Assembly: GCA_016781705.1 (NCBI GenBank)
Contig: JADDPV010000054.1
Span: forward strand, 1 to 20,010
Length of the DNA: 20,010 nt
Source: Rubrobacter sp.
GTDB lineage: Bacteria; Actinomycetota; Rubrobacteria; Rubrobacterales; Rubrobacteraceae
Direction: 5' to 3'
The notes under the pieces are model-generated. The model was not told the origin of the DNA, did no database searches, and saw only the letters and a list, made by a program, of their open reading frames with translations. The translations under genes and the position numbers were made by a program. This document shows positions 13,575 through 20,010 of this stretch, one piece after another (position 1 is the first letter of the stretch; each line of letters begins with the position of its first letter).

Positions 13575-15680
13575 TTGGAACAGCTTGTAGACAATCGGTA
13601 CCGTATCGGCAGGCCGCTCGGCAGCGGCGGGATGGCGGAGGTTTACCTCGCGCACGACGACGTCCTGGACCGGGACGTGGCGCTCAAGGTGATGAGCGGC
13701 CGTTACGCCGACGACGAGGAGTTCGTGGAGCGCTTCAAGCGTGAGGCGCAAAGCGCCGCCGCCCTCTCGCACCCGAACATCGTCTCGATCTACGACCGCG
13801 GCGAGGACGCGAGCGACACGTACTACATCGCCATGGAGTACCTGCCCGGTGGCACCCTGAAGGACAGGATCCTCGAACGAGGCGCCCTCCCACCGGAAAC
13901 GGCAGCGGCCGTGGCGCTCCAGATCGCCGAGGCGTTGCAGGCCGCCCATGCCAAGGGCGTCGTCCACCGCGACATAAAGCCCCACAACGTCCTCGTCACC
14001 TCCTCGGGCGACGTCAAGGTCGGTGACTTCGGGATCGCGCGCGCCGCGTCTTCGAGCACGATGACCAAGACGGGCTTCATCCTCGGCACCGCCCACTACA
14101 TCTCCCCCGAGCAGGCGATGGGCGAGCCGGTCGGACCGCGGAGCGATCTGTACTCCCTCGGGGTGGTCCTCTACGAGATGCTGACCGGGACGCTCCCGTA
14201 CGACGCCGAGACGCCGATCGGGATCGCCATGAAGCACGTAAACGGCTACCTCGCCCCGCCCAAAATCCTCAACCCCACCATCCCCGATGGCATAAACGCC
14301 ATCACCTGCCGCCTGCTCGCCAAGTCCCCCAACGACCGCTACGCCGACGCGGGGGAGCTTATCGAGGACCTGGAGCGAGTGCTGGAGGGTTTGTCGCCCT
14401 CGAACGACACGACCCGCATGATGATCCACGGGACGAACACGACGGGCTCCTCGCAGCGCACCACCGCAATGCCGCCCCCGGGCCGGGAGGATTACGGGCG
14501 CCGCCGGCGTCGTTGGTTCGTTCCCGTCCTGCTACTTCTCCTGCTCCTCACCGCGGTCGGCGGCATCGCGTACAGCCAGGTTGGGGGGAACGCCGTCCAG
14601 CAGATCCCCGTCCCGAGCCTGGAGAACGCGCGCTCCATAGAAGAGGCGCAGGCCATCGCCGATGAGTTCAAGGTGGTACCCGGCGCCCGGCGAGAGAGCA
14701 GGGAGGTCGTGGGGGCCGTCGTCGAGCAGGACCCGGCCCCCGGGGAGGAAGCAGCCCGGGGGAGCACCATCACCGTGGACCTCAGCAGCGTTCAGGTGAC
14801 GGACCTGCCGAACGTGGAGGGCAGGCCCGAGGAAGAAGCTCGGGACATCCTCGACGAGGCGGGCTTCGACGTCGAGGTCGAGGTGAGCGAGAGCTCCACT
14901 CAGGACGACGGGCGTGTCGTCTCCCAGGACCCGGCCGGCGGCAAGGGCGAGACCGCCGAGGTCGGCTCCGACGTCGGGATCACGGTCGGGTCCGGCCCCG
15001 CTGAGGCGGAGGTGCCGGAGCTGGCCGGCCAGGCCCCCGAGCAGGCCGCGGCGATCCTCGCAGACGTTGGCCTCGAGCTCGGCGCGCAGGCGGAGGCCCC
15101 GAGCGAGAGCGTACCGGCGGGCCAGATCGTCGACCAACAGCCCGTCTCGGGTACCGAACTGAGGCGTGGGAGCAGCGTAAGCGTCACCGTCAGCACCGGC
15201 CCGGATCTCCCGGACCTCTTCCCCATCCCCGACGTGCGCGGACAGACGGCGGAGACGGCCCAGACGACGCTGTGGAACGCACTGTTCGCCTCCGAGGTCG
15301 TGGAGGTCCGGAGCAACCTGCCGGCGGGCACCGTGGTCTCGACGATCCCGGCGGCCAACACCCCGACCGACCCCTACGCCGTCACGGTGACCGTAAACGT
15401 CAGCTCGGGACCACCTCCGGCCCCCGAACCTCCCCCGCAAGCCGCGCCGCAGGAAGCGCAACAAGCCGCGCCGCAGGAAGCGCAACAAGCCGCGCCGCAA
15501 GTCGCGCCCACCCCGAACCCCTCCCCTTCCAGGCGATCTCAGCCGAAGAACGGCGGGGACGTGGCTGGAGAACGCGGCAGCGGGGGCGCCGAAAGAGACG
15601 GCAACGGGGACCAGGACAAAGGCAGCAGGAAGAGAAACAGCGACGGGGACGGCAAGAACCGCAAGAACAACGACGATTAG
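13575..15680 (+). CDS. pknB: PASTA-domain Ser/Thr protein kinase PknB
   Basis: A 701-residue transmembrane kinase that senses the cell wall. The kinase domain (about 9-270) has G-S-G-G-M-A-E-V-Y, K38, H131-R-D133, D151-F-G, and an activation loop with T162, T164 and T166 in the S-T-M-T-K-T-G pattern of autophosphorylated PknB. The DFG-to-G-T-A-H-Y-I-S-P-E-Q segment is intact. A juxtamembrane linker with Thr pairs leads to one membrane helix (about 314-333). Four PASTA repeats follow at roughly 342-404, 405-474, 476-543 and 545-612, which bind muropeptides or lipid II in this family. The tail (613-701) is an Ala/Pro/Gln repeat and then a charged Asp/Lys/Arg/Asn-rich end. The start is TTG at 13575, 32 nt after pbpA, directly behind its own TATAAT box. 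Confidence 0.96.
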   Translation: MEQLVDNRYRIGRPLGSGGMAEVYLAHDDVLDRDVALKVMSGRYADDEEFVERFKREAQSAAALSHPNIVSIYDRGEDASDTYYIAMEYLPGGTLKDRILERGALPPETAAAVALQIAEALQAAHAKGVVHRDIKPHNVLVTSSGDVKVGDFGIARAASSSTMTKTGFILGTAHYISPEQAMGEPVGPRSDLYSLGVVLYEMLTGTLPYDAETPIGIAMKHVNGYLAPPKILNPTIPDGINAITCRLLAKSPNDRYADAGELIEDLERVLEGLSPSNDTTRMMIHGTNTTGSSQRTTAMPPPGREDYGRRRRRWFVPVLLLLLLLTAVGGIAYSQVGGNAVQQIPVPSLENARSIEEAQAIADEFKVVPGARRESREVVGAVVEQDPAPGEEAARGSTITVDLSSVQVTDLPNVEGRPEEEARDILDEAGFDVEVEVSESSTQDDGRVVSQDPAGGKGETAEVGSDVGITVGSGPAEAEVPELAGQAPEQAAAILADVGLELGAQAEAPSESVPAGQIVDQQPVSGTELRRGSSVSVTVSTGPDLPDLFPIPDVRGQTAETAQTTLWNALFASEVVEVRSNLPAGTVVSTIPAANTPTDPYAVTVTVNVSSGPPPAPEPPPQAAPQEAQQAAPQEAQQAAPQVAPTPNPSPSRRSQPKNGGDVAGERGSGGAERDGNGDQDKGSRKRNSDGDGKNRKNNDD
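15438..15499 (+). repeat. 24-bp tandem direct repeat inside pknB
   Basis: Two identical 24-nt units (15438-15461 and 15462-15485) and a partial third (15486-15499) encode the peptide repeat Q-A-A-P-Q-E-A-Q in the extracytoplasmic tail of the kinase. The identity at DNA level, including third positions, indicates a recent duplication. The unit length keeps the frame, so copy number can vary between strains without breaking the gene. Confidence 0.85.
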
Positions 15681-15707
15681 GGCCCTTACCTCCTTCGAGG
15701 CAGGCCC
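15680..15707 (+). terminator. Weak hairpin terminator after pknB
   Basis: GGGCC (15680-15684) pairs with GGCCC (15703-15707). Inside it CCTC (15689-15692) pairs with GAGG (15697-15700) around a 4-nt loop, giving a two-part stem. There is no U-tract. It lies between pknB and a convergent gene, where a terminator for both directions would be expected. Confidence 0.35.
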
Positions 15708-15720
15708 CGTCGTAACGAGG

Positions 15721-15993
15721 CTAGAGGTTGTTTAGAAGCTCCTCGCGCACGTAATCTTTGAGCGCCGGGGTCGGCACTTCGCGCGGAGGGACGACCTCCA
15801 CGAAGCTGTGGCGTCCTATTGCGTTGTCGCGCATCCACTCCTCGGTAACGGACTTCGCCCGATCGGGGTCGTAGCCGGTCTCGAAGTAGAGCGTCCGGAG
15901 GTCTCCGGGTGCGAACTGCGCAATCAGGATCGGGTAACGGCCCGGGGAGTAGGCGAGAACCTTCACGCTTGGCGTACCCGTTTCTGCTTCCAT
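15721..15993 (-). CDS. Conserved-looking small protein of unknown function
   Basis: A 90-residue protein that I do not recognise. It is soluble, acidic to neutral, with no membrane helix or signal. It looks like a small alpha/beta domain: a first strand S-V-K-V-L-A-Y-S, a second P-I-L-I-A-Q-F, a helix with D-R-A-K-S-V-T-E-E-W-M, a strand S-F-V-E-V-V-P-P, and a C-terminal helix with Y-V-R-E-E-L-L-N. Codons are strongly GC-ending, supporting real coding. The start is ATG at 15993 with no ribosome site, but a TATAAA box ends 9 nt upstream, so it may be leaderless. It is convergent with pknB and divergent from the nuclease fusion gene. Confidence 0.7.
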   Translation of the reverse strand: MEAETGTPSVKVLAYSPGRYPILIAQFAPGDLRTLYFETGYDPDRAKSVTEEWMRDNAIGRHSFVEVVPPREVPTPALKDYVREELLNNL

Positions 15994-16002
15994 GGACCGA
16001 AG

Positions 16003-16008
16003 TTTATA
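16003..16008 (-). promoter_or_regulatory. -10 box of the 90-aa gene, leaderless geometry
   Basis: TATAAA on the minus strand (16008-16003) matches the -10 consensus at 5 of 6 positions and ends 9 nt before the ATG at 15993. No convincing -35 is visible. The spacing to the start codon is the same as for the two kinase promoters in this window. Confidence 0.45.
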
Positions 16009-16078
16009 CGAAGGGCCGTGGTTTCGCCCGCTCTCTCCCCCGTCGGCCGAGGGCGCGAGGGGGCCAAAAAATAGCCCG

Positions 16079-16087
16079 TGGTAGAAT
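16079..16087 (+). promoter_or_regulatory. Extended -10 promoter of the nuclease fusion gene
   Basis: TGG-TAGAAT (16079-16087) is an extended -10 element, with TAGAAT matching consensus at 5 of 6 positions. Transcription would start near 16094, giving a leader of about 42 nt. It carries a GAGGGAG ribosome site (16124-16130) 5 nt before the ATG at 16136. The surrounding stretch is markedly AT-rich compared with the rest of the window. Confidence 0.5.
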
Positions 16088-16135
16088 AATTTTCATGGAT
16101 CGTGCAGCAAATTCACATACTCTGAGGGAGATCCG

Positions 16136-18664
16136 ATGTCAGATCCCATACCTAGAGAAGACGCGACGCCCGAGGGAAAGGGCGCCGAACCCGGCAACGC
16201 CGGGAGGCATGCATTGCACCCCCTCCCGCCCGAGGGTTTCCCCGAAGAAATCTTGCAGCGCCGCCTCGCCAGGTTGGACACCCGCAAGACCCTGGCGGAG
16301 CTCTGCAAGAGCATCCCGGGCCTTGATGAGGCCCTTCTCCCCCGTGGAATTCAGGCCGACGCCTTAACCCGCAAGTCCGGCAGCGGCGCCGGCATTCTAA
16401 AAGGCGTGGCCAGGAGGGTCATAAACGATGTCGCCGCCTGGGGCGCCTTTCGCACCGCCGTCGGGGATCAGATACCGCCCGAGACCTACGAAGCGCTCGA
16501 GGGTCTGTCCACGGAGAACTTGGACGAGTTAGCCGCTACCCACACAACGGAGGGCCTCCTCCTCGCCGCCGTGAGTGGCGACGGGGAGCCGGCGGAGGGC
16601 ATCGTCCCGGAGCTTATCGCCCGCTGGCGGGAGGAGAACCAGCAGGCCGAGAAGCAAGCTACGGAGAGCGCTCGCATAGCGCAGCTCGAGGCCGAGTTGG
16701 ATCGTCTCAAGCGCGAGAACGAGCAGCTCTCGTTCTCGAGCAGGGCAGCGAGGGAGCAAGCGGCCTCCCTCGGGCGCGAGGTCGAGGTCCTGCTCGACGA
16801 GAGGGAGGACGCCGTCGCGGGCGCCAAAAGGGCCGAGGAGCGCGCGGCGACGGCCCTGGATCTCCGGGCCAGGATGGGCGAGAAGGTGGCCGAGCTCGAG
16901 AAGAGGGCCCGGCACCTGGAGCGCATCCTCGAGGGTGAGCGAGATGCCTACTCCTCCGCTGCCGAGCGGCTCGAGGAGATGCACGACGAGCTGGGGCAGG
17001 TAGTGGCGGAGCGCGACCGCATCCAGGACGCCCTCAAAAATGCCCGATTCACCGACGAGGGTTTCGGGGAGTTGCTCATAAGGGCCGTCAAGAACGAGGT
17101 AGGCTCCCTCCCCAACTCCCTGGACGCCACGTCCAGGACCGCCCAGCTTATGGAGTTCATGGGCAGCGTGCTGCGCGCCCACGCCGACCTGCGCGAGCCC
17201 CGGTCGGGCGGGCAGCGCGGCGGCGGGCCCGGCCCCTCCTCGACCGTGGGTGAGGAGGCCGAGGACGCCGACCCCTCCCCTGCCTCAACCGGGATCAGGG
17301 ACAGATCCCACCGCGAGCAAGAACCTGGGATGGGCACGCCACTCCCGGCGGGCAAGACGAGCGCGTCTCTCAACGGGAGAACGCGTCCGACGCTCTCCTT
17401 CCGGGCCTTGGGCGGGGCCGGGGAGGTCGGCGGTAGCAGCCATCTTCTTGACTTCGGCGGCACGCGCATCCTCGTCGACGCCGGCATAAAGCCCGACGGA
17501 AGGGGCTCCCTGGCCCCCAACTTCAGGGCCGTGGAGGGTCTGGACGCGGCGATCATAACGCACGCGCATCTCGATCACTGTGGGGCGCTGCCGCTCCTCG
17601 TGCGTGACCAGCCGGGCGTGCCCATCTACTGCACCCCCCCCTCGGCGAAGCTTATCGCCGCGGCGCTCAACGACCACGCGGCGATGGGCGGCGGGCTTCC
17701 GGGAGGGGCGCCGCTCTCGGAGGTAAGGAAGCGCCTCGTCCCCGTGCAGTTCGGCAAGCCCCTCAAGGTCGGGAACACCAGGATCACGCTCACCGAGAGC
17801 GGCCACATCCTGGGGGCGGCGAGCGTCCTGTTCGAGACGGGCTCCGCGACCGTGTTCCACACCGGGGACATCTGCCTGGAGGACCACTTCTCCATCCCCT
17901 CGGCCCGCCTGCCCAACGTCAGCAACATAGACCTTCTCATCATGGAGGCGACGCTCGCGGACCAGAGGCCTCAGCCCTTCTCCGAATCCATCCGGACGAT
18001 GGTCGAGGTCATAAACGAGACCACCGTCGAGAAGGAGGGGACGGTCCTCATCCCGACGTATGCTCTGGGGCAGGCGCAGGAGATCATCCTGGGCATAAAG
18101 CACTACGGCAAGGAGTACGGCCTCGACAAGGACGTCTTCATCTACGTGGATGGCTCGGTCGTGACGACCTCCGAGCGGCTGTACGCCGAGCAGCTCGGCT
18201 ACATGAAGCCGTACCTGCAGCACACGGACCCCAAGGAGCTTTTCTTCGGGGAGAATATCCGGGCGGTCGCCAACGACGACAAGGCCCGCGAGCGCATCCT
18301 GTCGAACCCGTGCGCCATCATAGCCTCGCCGGTGACGATGCAGGGTGGCGCGAGCGCGTTCTACCGCCGGCGCCTGCAGGACGACCCGACGAACGCCGTG
18401 ATCCTGCCGTCCAACGCGCAGGCCTCCTACGGCACCGGGGAGGTCCCCGCCGAGGGCGAGGGCTGGCGGGTCGAGAAGGTCAACTTCGCCGCCCACTGCA
18501 CCCAGGAGGAGCTCCTCGGCATCACCGAGAAGCTGACGCCGCGTCAGATCATCCTGATCCACGGCTCCAAGCGGCGTATCAGCGATCTCGCGTACCGCCT
18601 CGCGCCAAGCTACAAGATACACACCCCCGCCGTCGGCGAGACGGTGCGCACCATCCTGAAGTAG
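16136..18664 (+). CDS. Fusion of helical/coiled-coil region to CPSF-type beta-CASP metallo-beta-lactamase nuclease
   Basis: An 842-residue protein in one uninterrupted frame. Residues ~418-842 are a complete MBL-fold beta-CASP nuclease of the CPSF/YSH1 (COG1236) type. The metal site is H476-A-H478-L-D480-H481, H557 in S-G-H-I-L-G-A-A and D578 in H-T-G-D. Beta-CASP motif A is E604, motif B H787 in F-A-A-H and motif C H809 in I-H-G. The core alone equals the size of stand-alone bacterial members such as T. thermophilus TTHA0252 (an RNase). The first ~417 residues are unusual. About 35-160 is an unrecognised helical domain, and 165-300 is a strong coiled coil rich in Glu, Arg and Ala. A second short helical part covers 305-352, and 353-417 is a low-complexity linker. 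No known RNA-binding domain is seen. ATG 16136 has a good ribosome site. M399 (ATG 17330) could start a core-only form. A small winged-helix-like gene follows directly. Confidence 0.92.
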   Translation: MSDPIPREDATPEGKGAEPGNAGRHALHPLPPEGFPEEILQRRLARLDTRKTLAELCKSIPGLDEALLPRGIQADALTRKSGSGAGILKGVARRVINDVAAWGAFRTAVGDQIPPETYEALEGLSTENLDELAATHTTEGLLLAAVSGDGEPAEGIVPELIARWREENQQAEKQATESARIAQLEAELDRLKRENEQLSFSSRAAREQAASLGREVEVLLDEREDAVAGAKRAEERAATALDLRARMGEKVAELEKRARHLERILEGERDAYSSAAERLEEMHDELGQVVAERDRIQDALKNARFTDEGFGELLIRAVKNEVGSLPNSLDATSRTAQLMEFMGSVLRAHADLREPRSGGQRGGGPGPSSTVGEEAEDADPSPASTGIRDRSHREQEPGMGTPLPAGKTSASLNGRTRPTLSFRALGGAGEVGGSSHLLDFGGTRILVDAGIKPDGRGSLAPNFRAVEGLDAAIITHAHLDHCGALPLLVRDQPGVPIYCTPPSAKLIAAALNDHAAMGGGLPGGAPLSEVRKRLVPVQFGKPLKVGNTRITLTESGHILGAASVLFETGSATVFHTGDICLEDHFSIPSARLPNVSNIDLLIMEATLADQRPQPFSESIRTMVEVINETTVEKEGTVLIPTYALGQAQEIILGIKHYGKEYGLDKDVFIYVDGSVVTTSERLYAEQLGYMKPYLQHTDPKELFFGENIRAVANDDKARERILSNPCAIIASPVTMQGGASAFYRRRLQDDPTNAVILPSNAQASYGTGEVPAEGEGWRVEKVNFAAHCTQEELLGITEKLTPRQIILIHGSKRRISDLAYRLAPSYKIHTPAVGETVRTILK

Positions 18665-18669
18665 GGAGG

Positions 18670-19029
18670 ATGGAACCGGCAAGAAGCAGCGCCGTCCTCC
18701 CCGAGGTTACGATCCTCTCCGACGCCCGCGGCCCTCGTCCCGAGAACGCCGTGGGCGTCGGCGGGTTCTGGTACGAGCCGGAGGTCTGGGCCCTGCCCGT
18801 AGCCCCGGCCGCCAAGGTTCTCTACGCCAGCCTCTGCTCCTACCTCGGGCATGGCCAGATCAACCGCAAGGACCTCCGCGCAACCCTCGGGGGCAGCACC
18901 GACGAGGAGATCGCCGGGGCCCTGGAGGAGTTGGTCGACCACGACCTGCTGGTGCCCGGGGAGAGGGCCACGAGGAGCGGCACCCTGCCGGGCTACGAGA
19001 TCCGTTCCGTAAGGGCTTTCGAGGCTTGA
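18670..19029 (+). CDS. Small winged-helix-like protein, coupled to the nuclease fusion
   Basis: A 119-residue protein. Residues ~33-97 look like a winged helix-turn-helix: F-W-Y-E-P-E-V-W, a helix P-A-A-K-V-L-Y-A-S-L-C-S-Y-L, then I-N-R-K-D-L-R-A-T-L, and T-D-E-E-I-A-G-A-L-E-E-L-V-D-H-D-L-L-V-P. The last segment is the usual recognition helix and wing lead-in of replication- or transcription-type wHTH domains. Flanking residues are probably disordered, and I cannot name the family. ATG at 18670 lies 5 nt after the nuclease stop. The GGGAGG that would serve it abuts the start, so translation probably depends on re-initiation after the nuclease gene. A longer frame reaching back into the nuclease gene is a shadow. 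Confidence 0.72.
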   Translation: MEPARSSAVLPEVTILSDARGPRPENAVGVGGFWYEPEVWALPVAPAAKVLYASLCSYLGHGQINRKDLRATLGGSTDEEIAGALEELVDHDLLVPGERATRSGTLPGYEIRSVRAFEA

Positions 19030-19045
19030 GCCTGCTTCCCAGACC

Positions 19046-19933
19046 GTGGCCCCTCATCCCGTGAAAGGCGGCGTCACCGTCCGTCCCATGAAGCGAGGGG
19101 ACGTACCCGCCGCTTACGAGACCGCGGCCCTTGCCTTCGCGAACGGTTCCGAGGAGGCCCGTGTATCGGACCGAAGCCCCGCGGAGGTCGCGTCGTACCG
19201 GGCGCGTTACCACCACCTTATCGAAAACGACCCCGATGGCTCCTGGGTCGCCGAGAGCGAGGGGCGCGTGATCGGCGTCGCCCTCTCCCTCCGCCGCGAG
19301 GGGCTATGGGGGTTGTCCCTGCTCACGGTCGACGCCGCCCATAGGGGAAGGGGCGTGGGCAAACGTCTGCTCGAACACGCCCTCGCCTACGCCGAAGGGT
19401 GCCGAGCCAGGATCACGGTCTCCTCGACCCACCCGACGGCCATGCGTCGCTACGCCACGGCCGGCCTCCGCCTGCGACCGACGCTCAAGGCGGACGGTGC
19501 GGTACGGAGGAAGTCTCTGCCGGCGCCCTTGCAGGGAGTTCGCGAGGGCGACGAGGGGGACCTGGACCTGGCAGCAGAGGTAGACCGGCGGGTGCGCGGC
19601 GCGGCCCACGGCCCGGACCTCGCGTTCATGCTCCGGACCGGCCGCCTGCTCGTCTGCGATCTCCCCTCGGGGAGGGGTTACGCCGTGATGCAAGACGGTC
19701 TCCTCGCCCTCCTCGCCGCCACCGAGGCCGCGGTCGCTACGAGGCTGCTGTGGGCGTGCCTCGCGGAGGGGAAGGAAGAGGGCATGGAGGTGCGTTGGAT
19801 CGGGGCCGACCAGGCTTGGGCGATTCCGGTGGTGCTCTCCGCCGGGCTGGACCTCTCGCCCGCGGGCCCCGTATGCGTCTCCGGAGAGATGGGTCCACTC
19901 TCCCCATACATCCCTAGCGGCGTGTTCCTTTAA
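19046..19933 (+). CDS. GNAT family N-acetyltransferase with extended C-terminal half
   Basis: A 295-residue protein. Residues ~10-150 are a GNAT domain with the opening V-R-P-M-K-R-G-D, strand L-W-G-L-S-L-L-T-V-D and the acetyl-CoA loop H99-R-G-R-G-V-G105. The end T-H-P-T-A-M-R-R-Y-A-T-A-G-L is also typical. Residues ~155-295 look like a second, degenerate GNAT half with no acetyl-CoA loop, an arrangement known in duplicated GNAT enzymes. Substrate unknown. The start GTG at 19046 has no clear ribosome site; ATG at 19088 (M15) is a possible alternative that still keeps the domain. It lies 16 nt after the winged-helix gene and may end the nuclease operon. Confidence 0.85.
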   Translation: MAPHPVKGGVTVRPMKRGDVPAAYETAALAFANGSEEARVSDRSPAEVASYRARYHHLIENDPDGSWVAESEGRVIGVALSLRREGLWGLSLLTVDAAHRGRGVGKRLLEHALAYAEGCRARITVSSTHPTAMRRYATAGLRLRPTLKADGAVRRKSLPAPLQGVREGDEGDLDLAAEVDRRVRGAAHGPDLAFMLRTGRLLVCDLPSGRGYAVMQDGLLALLAATEAAVATRLLWACLAEGKEEGMEVRWIGADQAWAIPVVLSAGLDLSPAGPVCVSGEMGPLSPYIPSGVFL

Positions 19934-20010
19934 CCGGACGGACCGCCGGCGCCCCTCCGGGCTCTATCGCGACCAGCGAAGCTCGGTCGGATGCTCCCGC
20001 CCCGAGAGTA

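Noticed and set aside
1..20010. CRISPR array, insertion sequence, prophage or attachment site
   Set aside because: No regularly spaced repeats, transposase or integrase motifs, or tRNA-flanking direct repeats were seen. The only tandem repeat is the 24-bp coding one inside pknB.

Overview
The window is high-GC bacterial chromosome with dense, short-spaced genes, frequent GTG and TTG starts, and several promoters whose -10 box lies only 8-9 nt before the start codon. The core is the actinobacterial cell-wall signalling cluster fhaA-fhaB-pstP-rodA-pbpA-pknB. Together these suggest an actinomycetote, probably a deep-branching Rubrobacter-like lineage. Phylum is fairly secure; the genus is inference. 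There is no sign of an insertion sequence, prophage, CRISPR array or other recent mobile element.

Layout. Positions 25-2420 (minus strand) hold a GNAT acetyltransferase overlapping a SnoaL-like protein by 4 nt, a stand-alone Lrp/AsnC ligand-binding (RAM) protein, and a large membrane-anchored protein with a CARDB-like end. A tRNA-Leu(CAG) with an extended -10 promoter follows at 2447-2533. Positions 2637-3794 (minus) encode a COG3146/DUF482 predicted N-acyltransferase behind a roughly 190-nt leader. Positions 4140-4646 (minus) encode a small anchored, pilin-like protein. The plus strand then carries a protealysin-type M4 metallopeptidase and, 19 nt later, its probable proteinaceous inhibitor, an emfourin.

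From about 6276 to 15680 lies the kinase/phosphatase/cell-wall operon: an unusual Ser/Thr kinase with a polytopic membrane tail, two FHA phosphothreonine readers, the PP2C phosphatase, the SEDS glycosyltransferase RodA, a class B penicillin-binding protein, and the PASTA kinase PknB, which has its own promoter. The first six genes are 9 nt or less apart or overlap, so they are probably cotranscribed. The expected logic is that PASTA domains sense wall fragments, the kinases phosphorylate FHA proteins and wall enzymes, and PstP reverses this. In mycobacteria pknA sits between pbpA and pknB; here that slot is empty and a different kinase heads the operon.

Downstream are a 90-aa orphan on the minus strand and an 842-aa fusion of a helical/coiled-coil region to a complete CPSF-type beta-CASP nuclease. 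A small winged-helix-like protein coupled to the fusion and a two-part GNAT protein follow. The nuclease fusion is the strongest candidate here for something not well described. Next come the compact membrane kinase and the peptidase-inhibitor pair.
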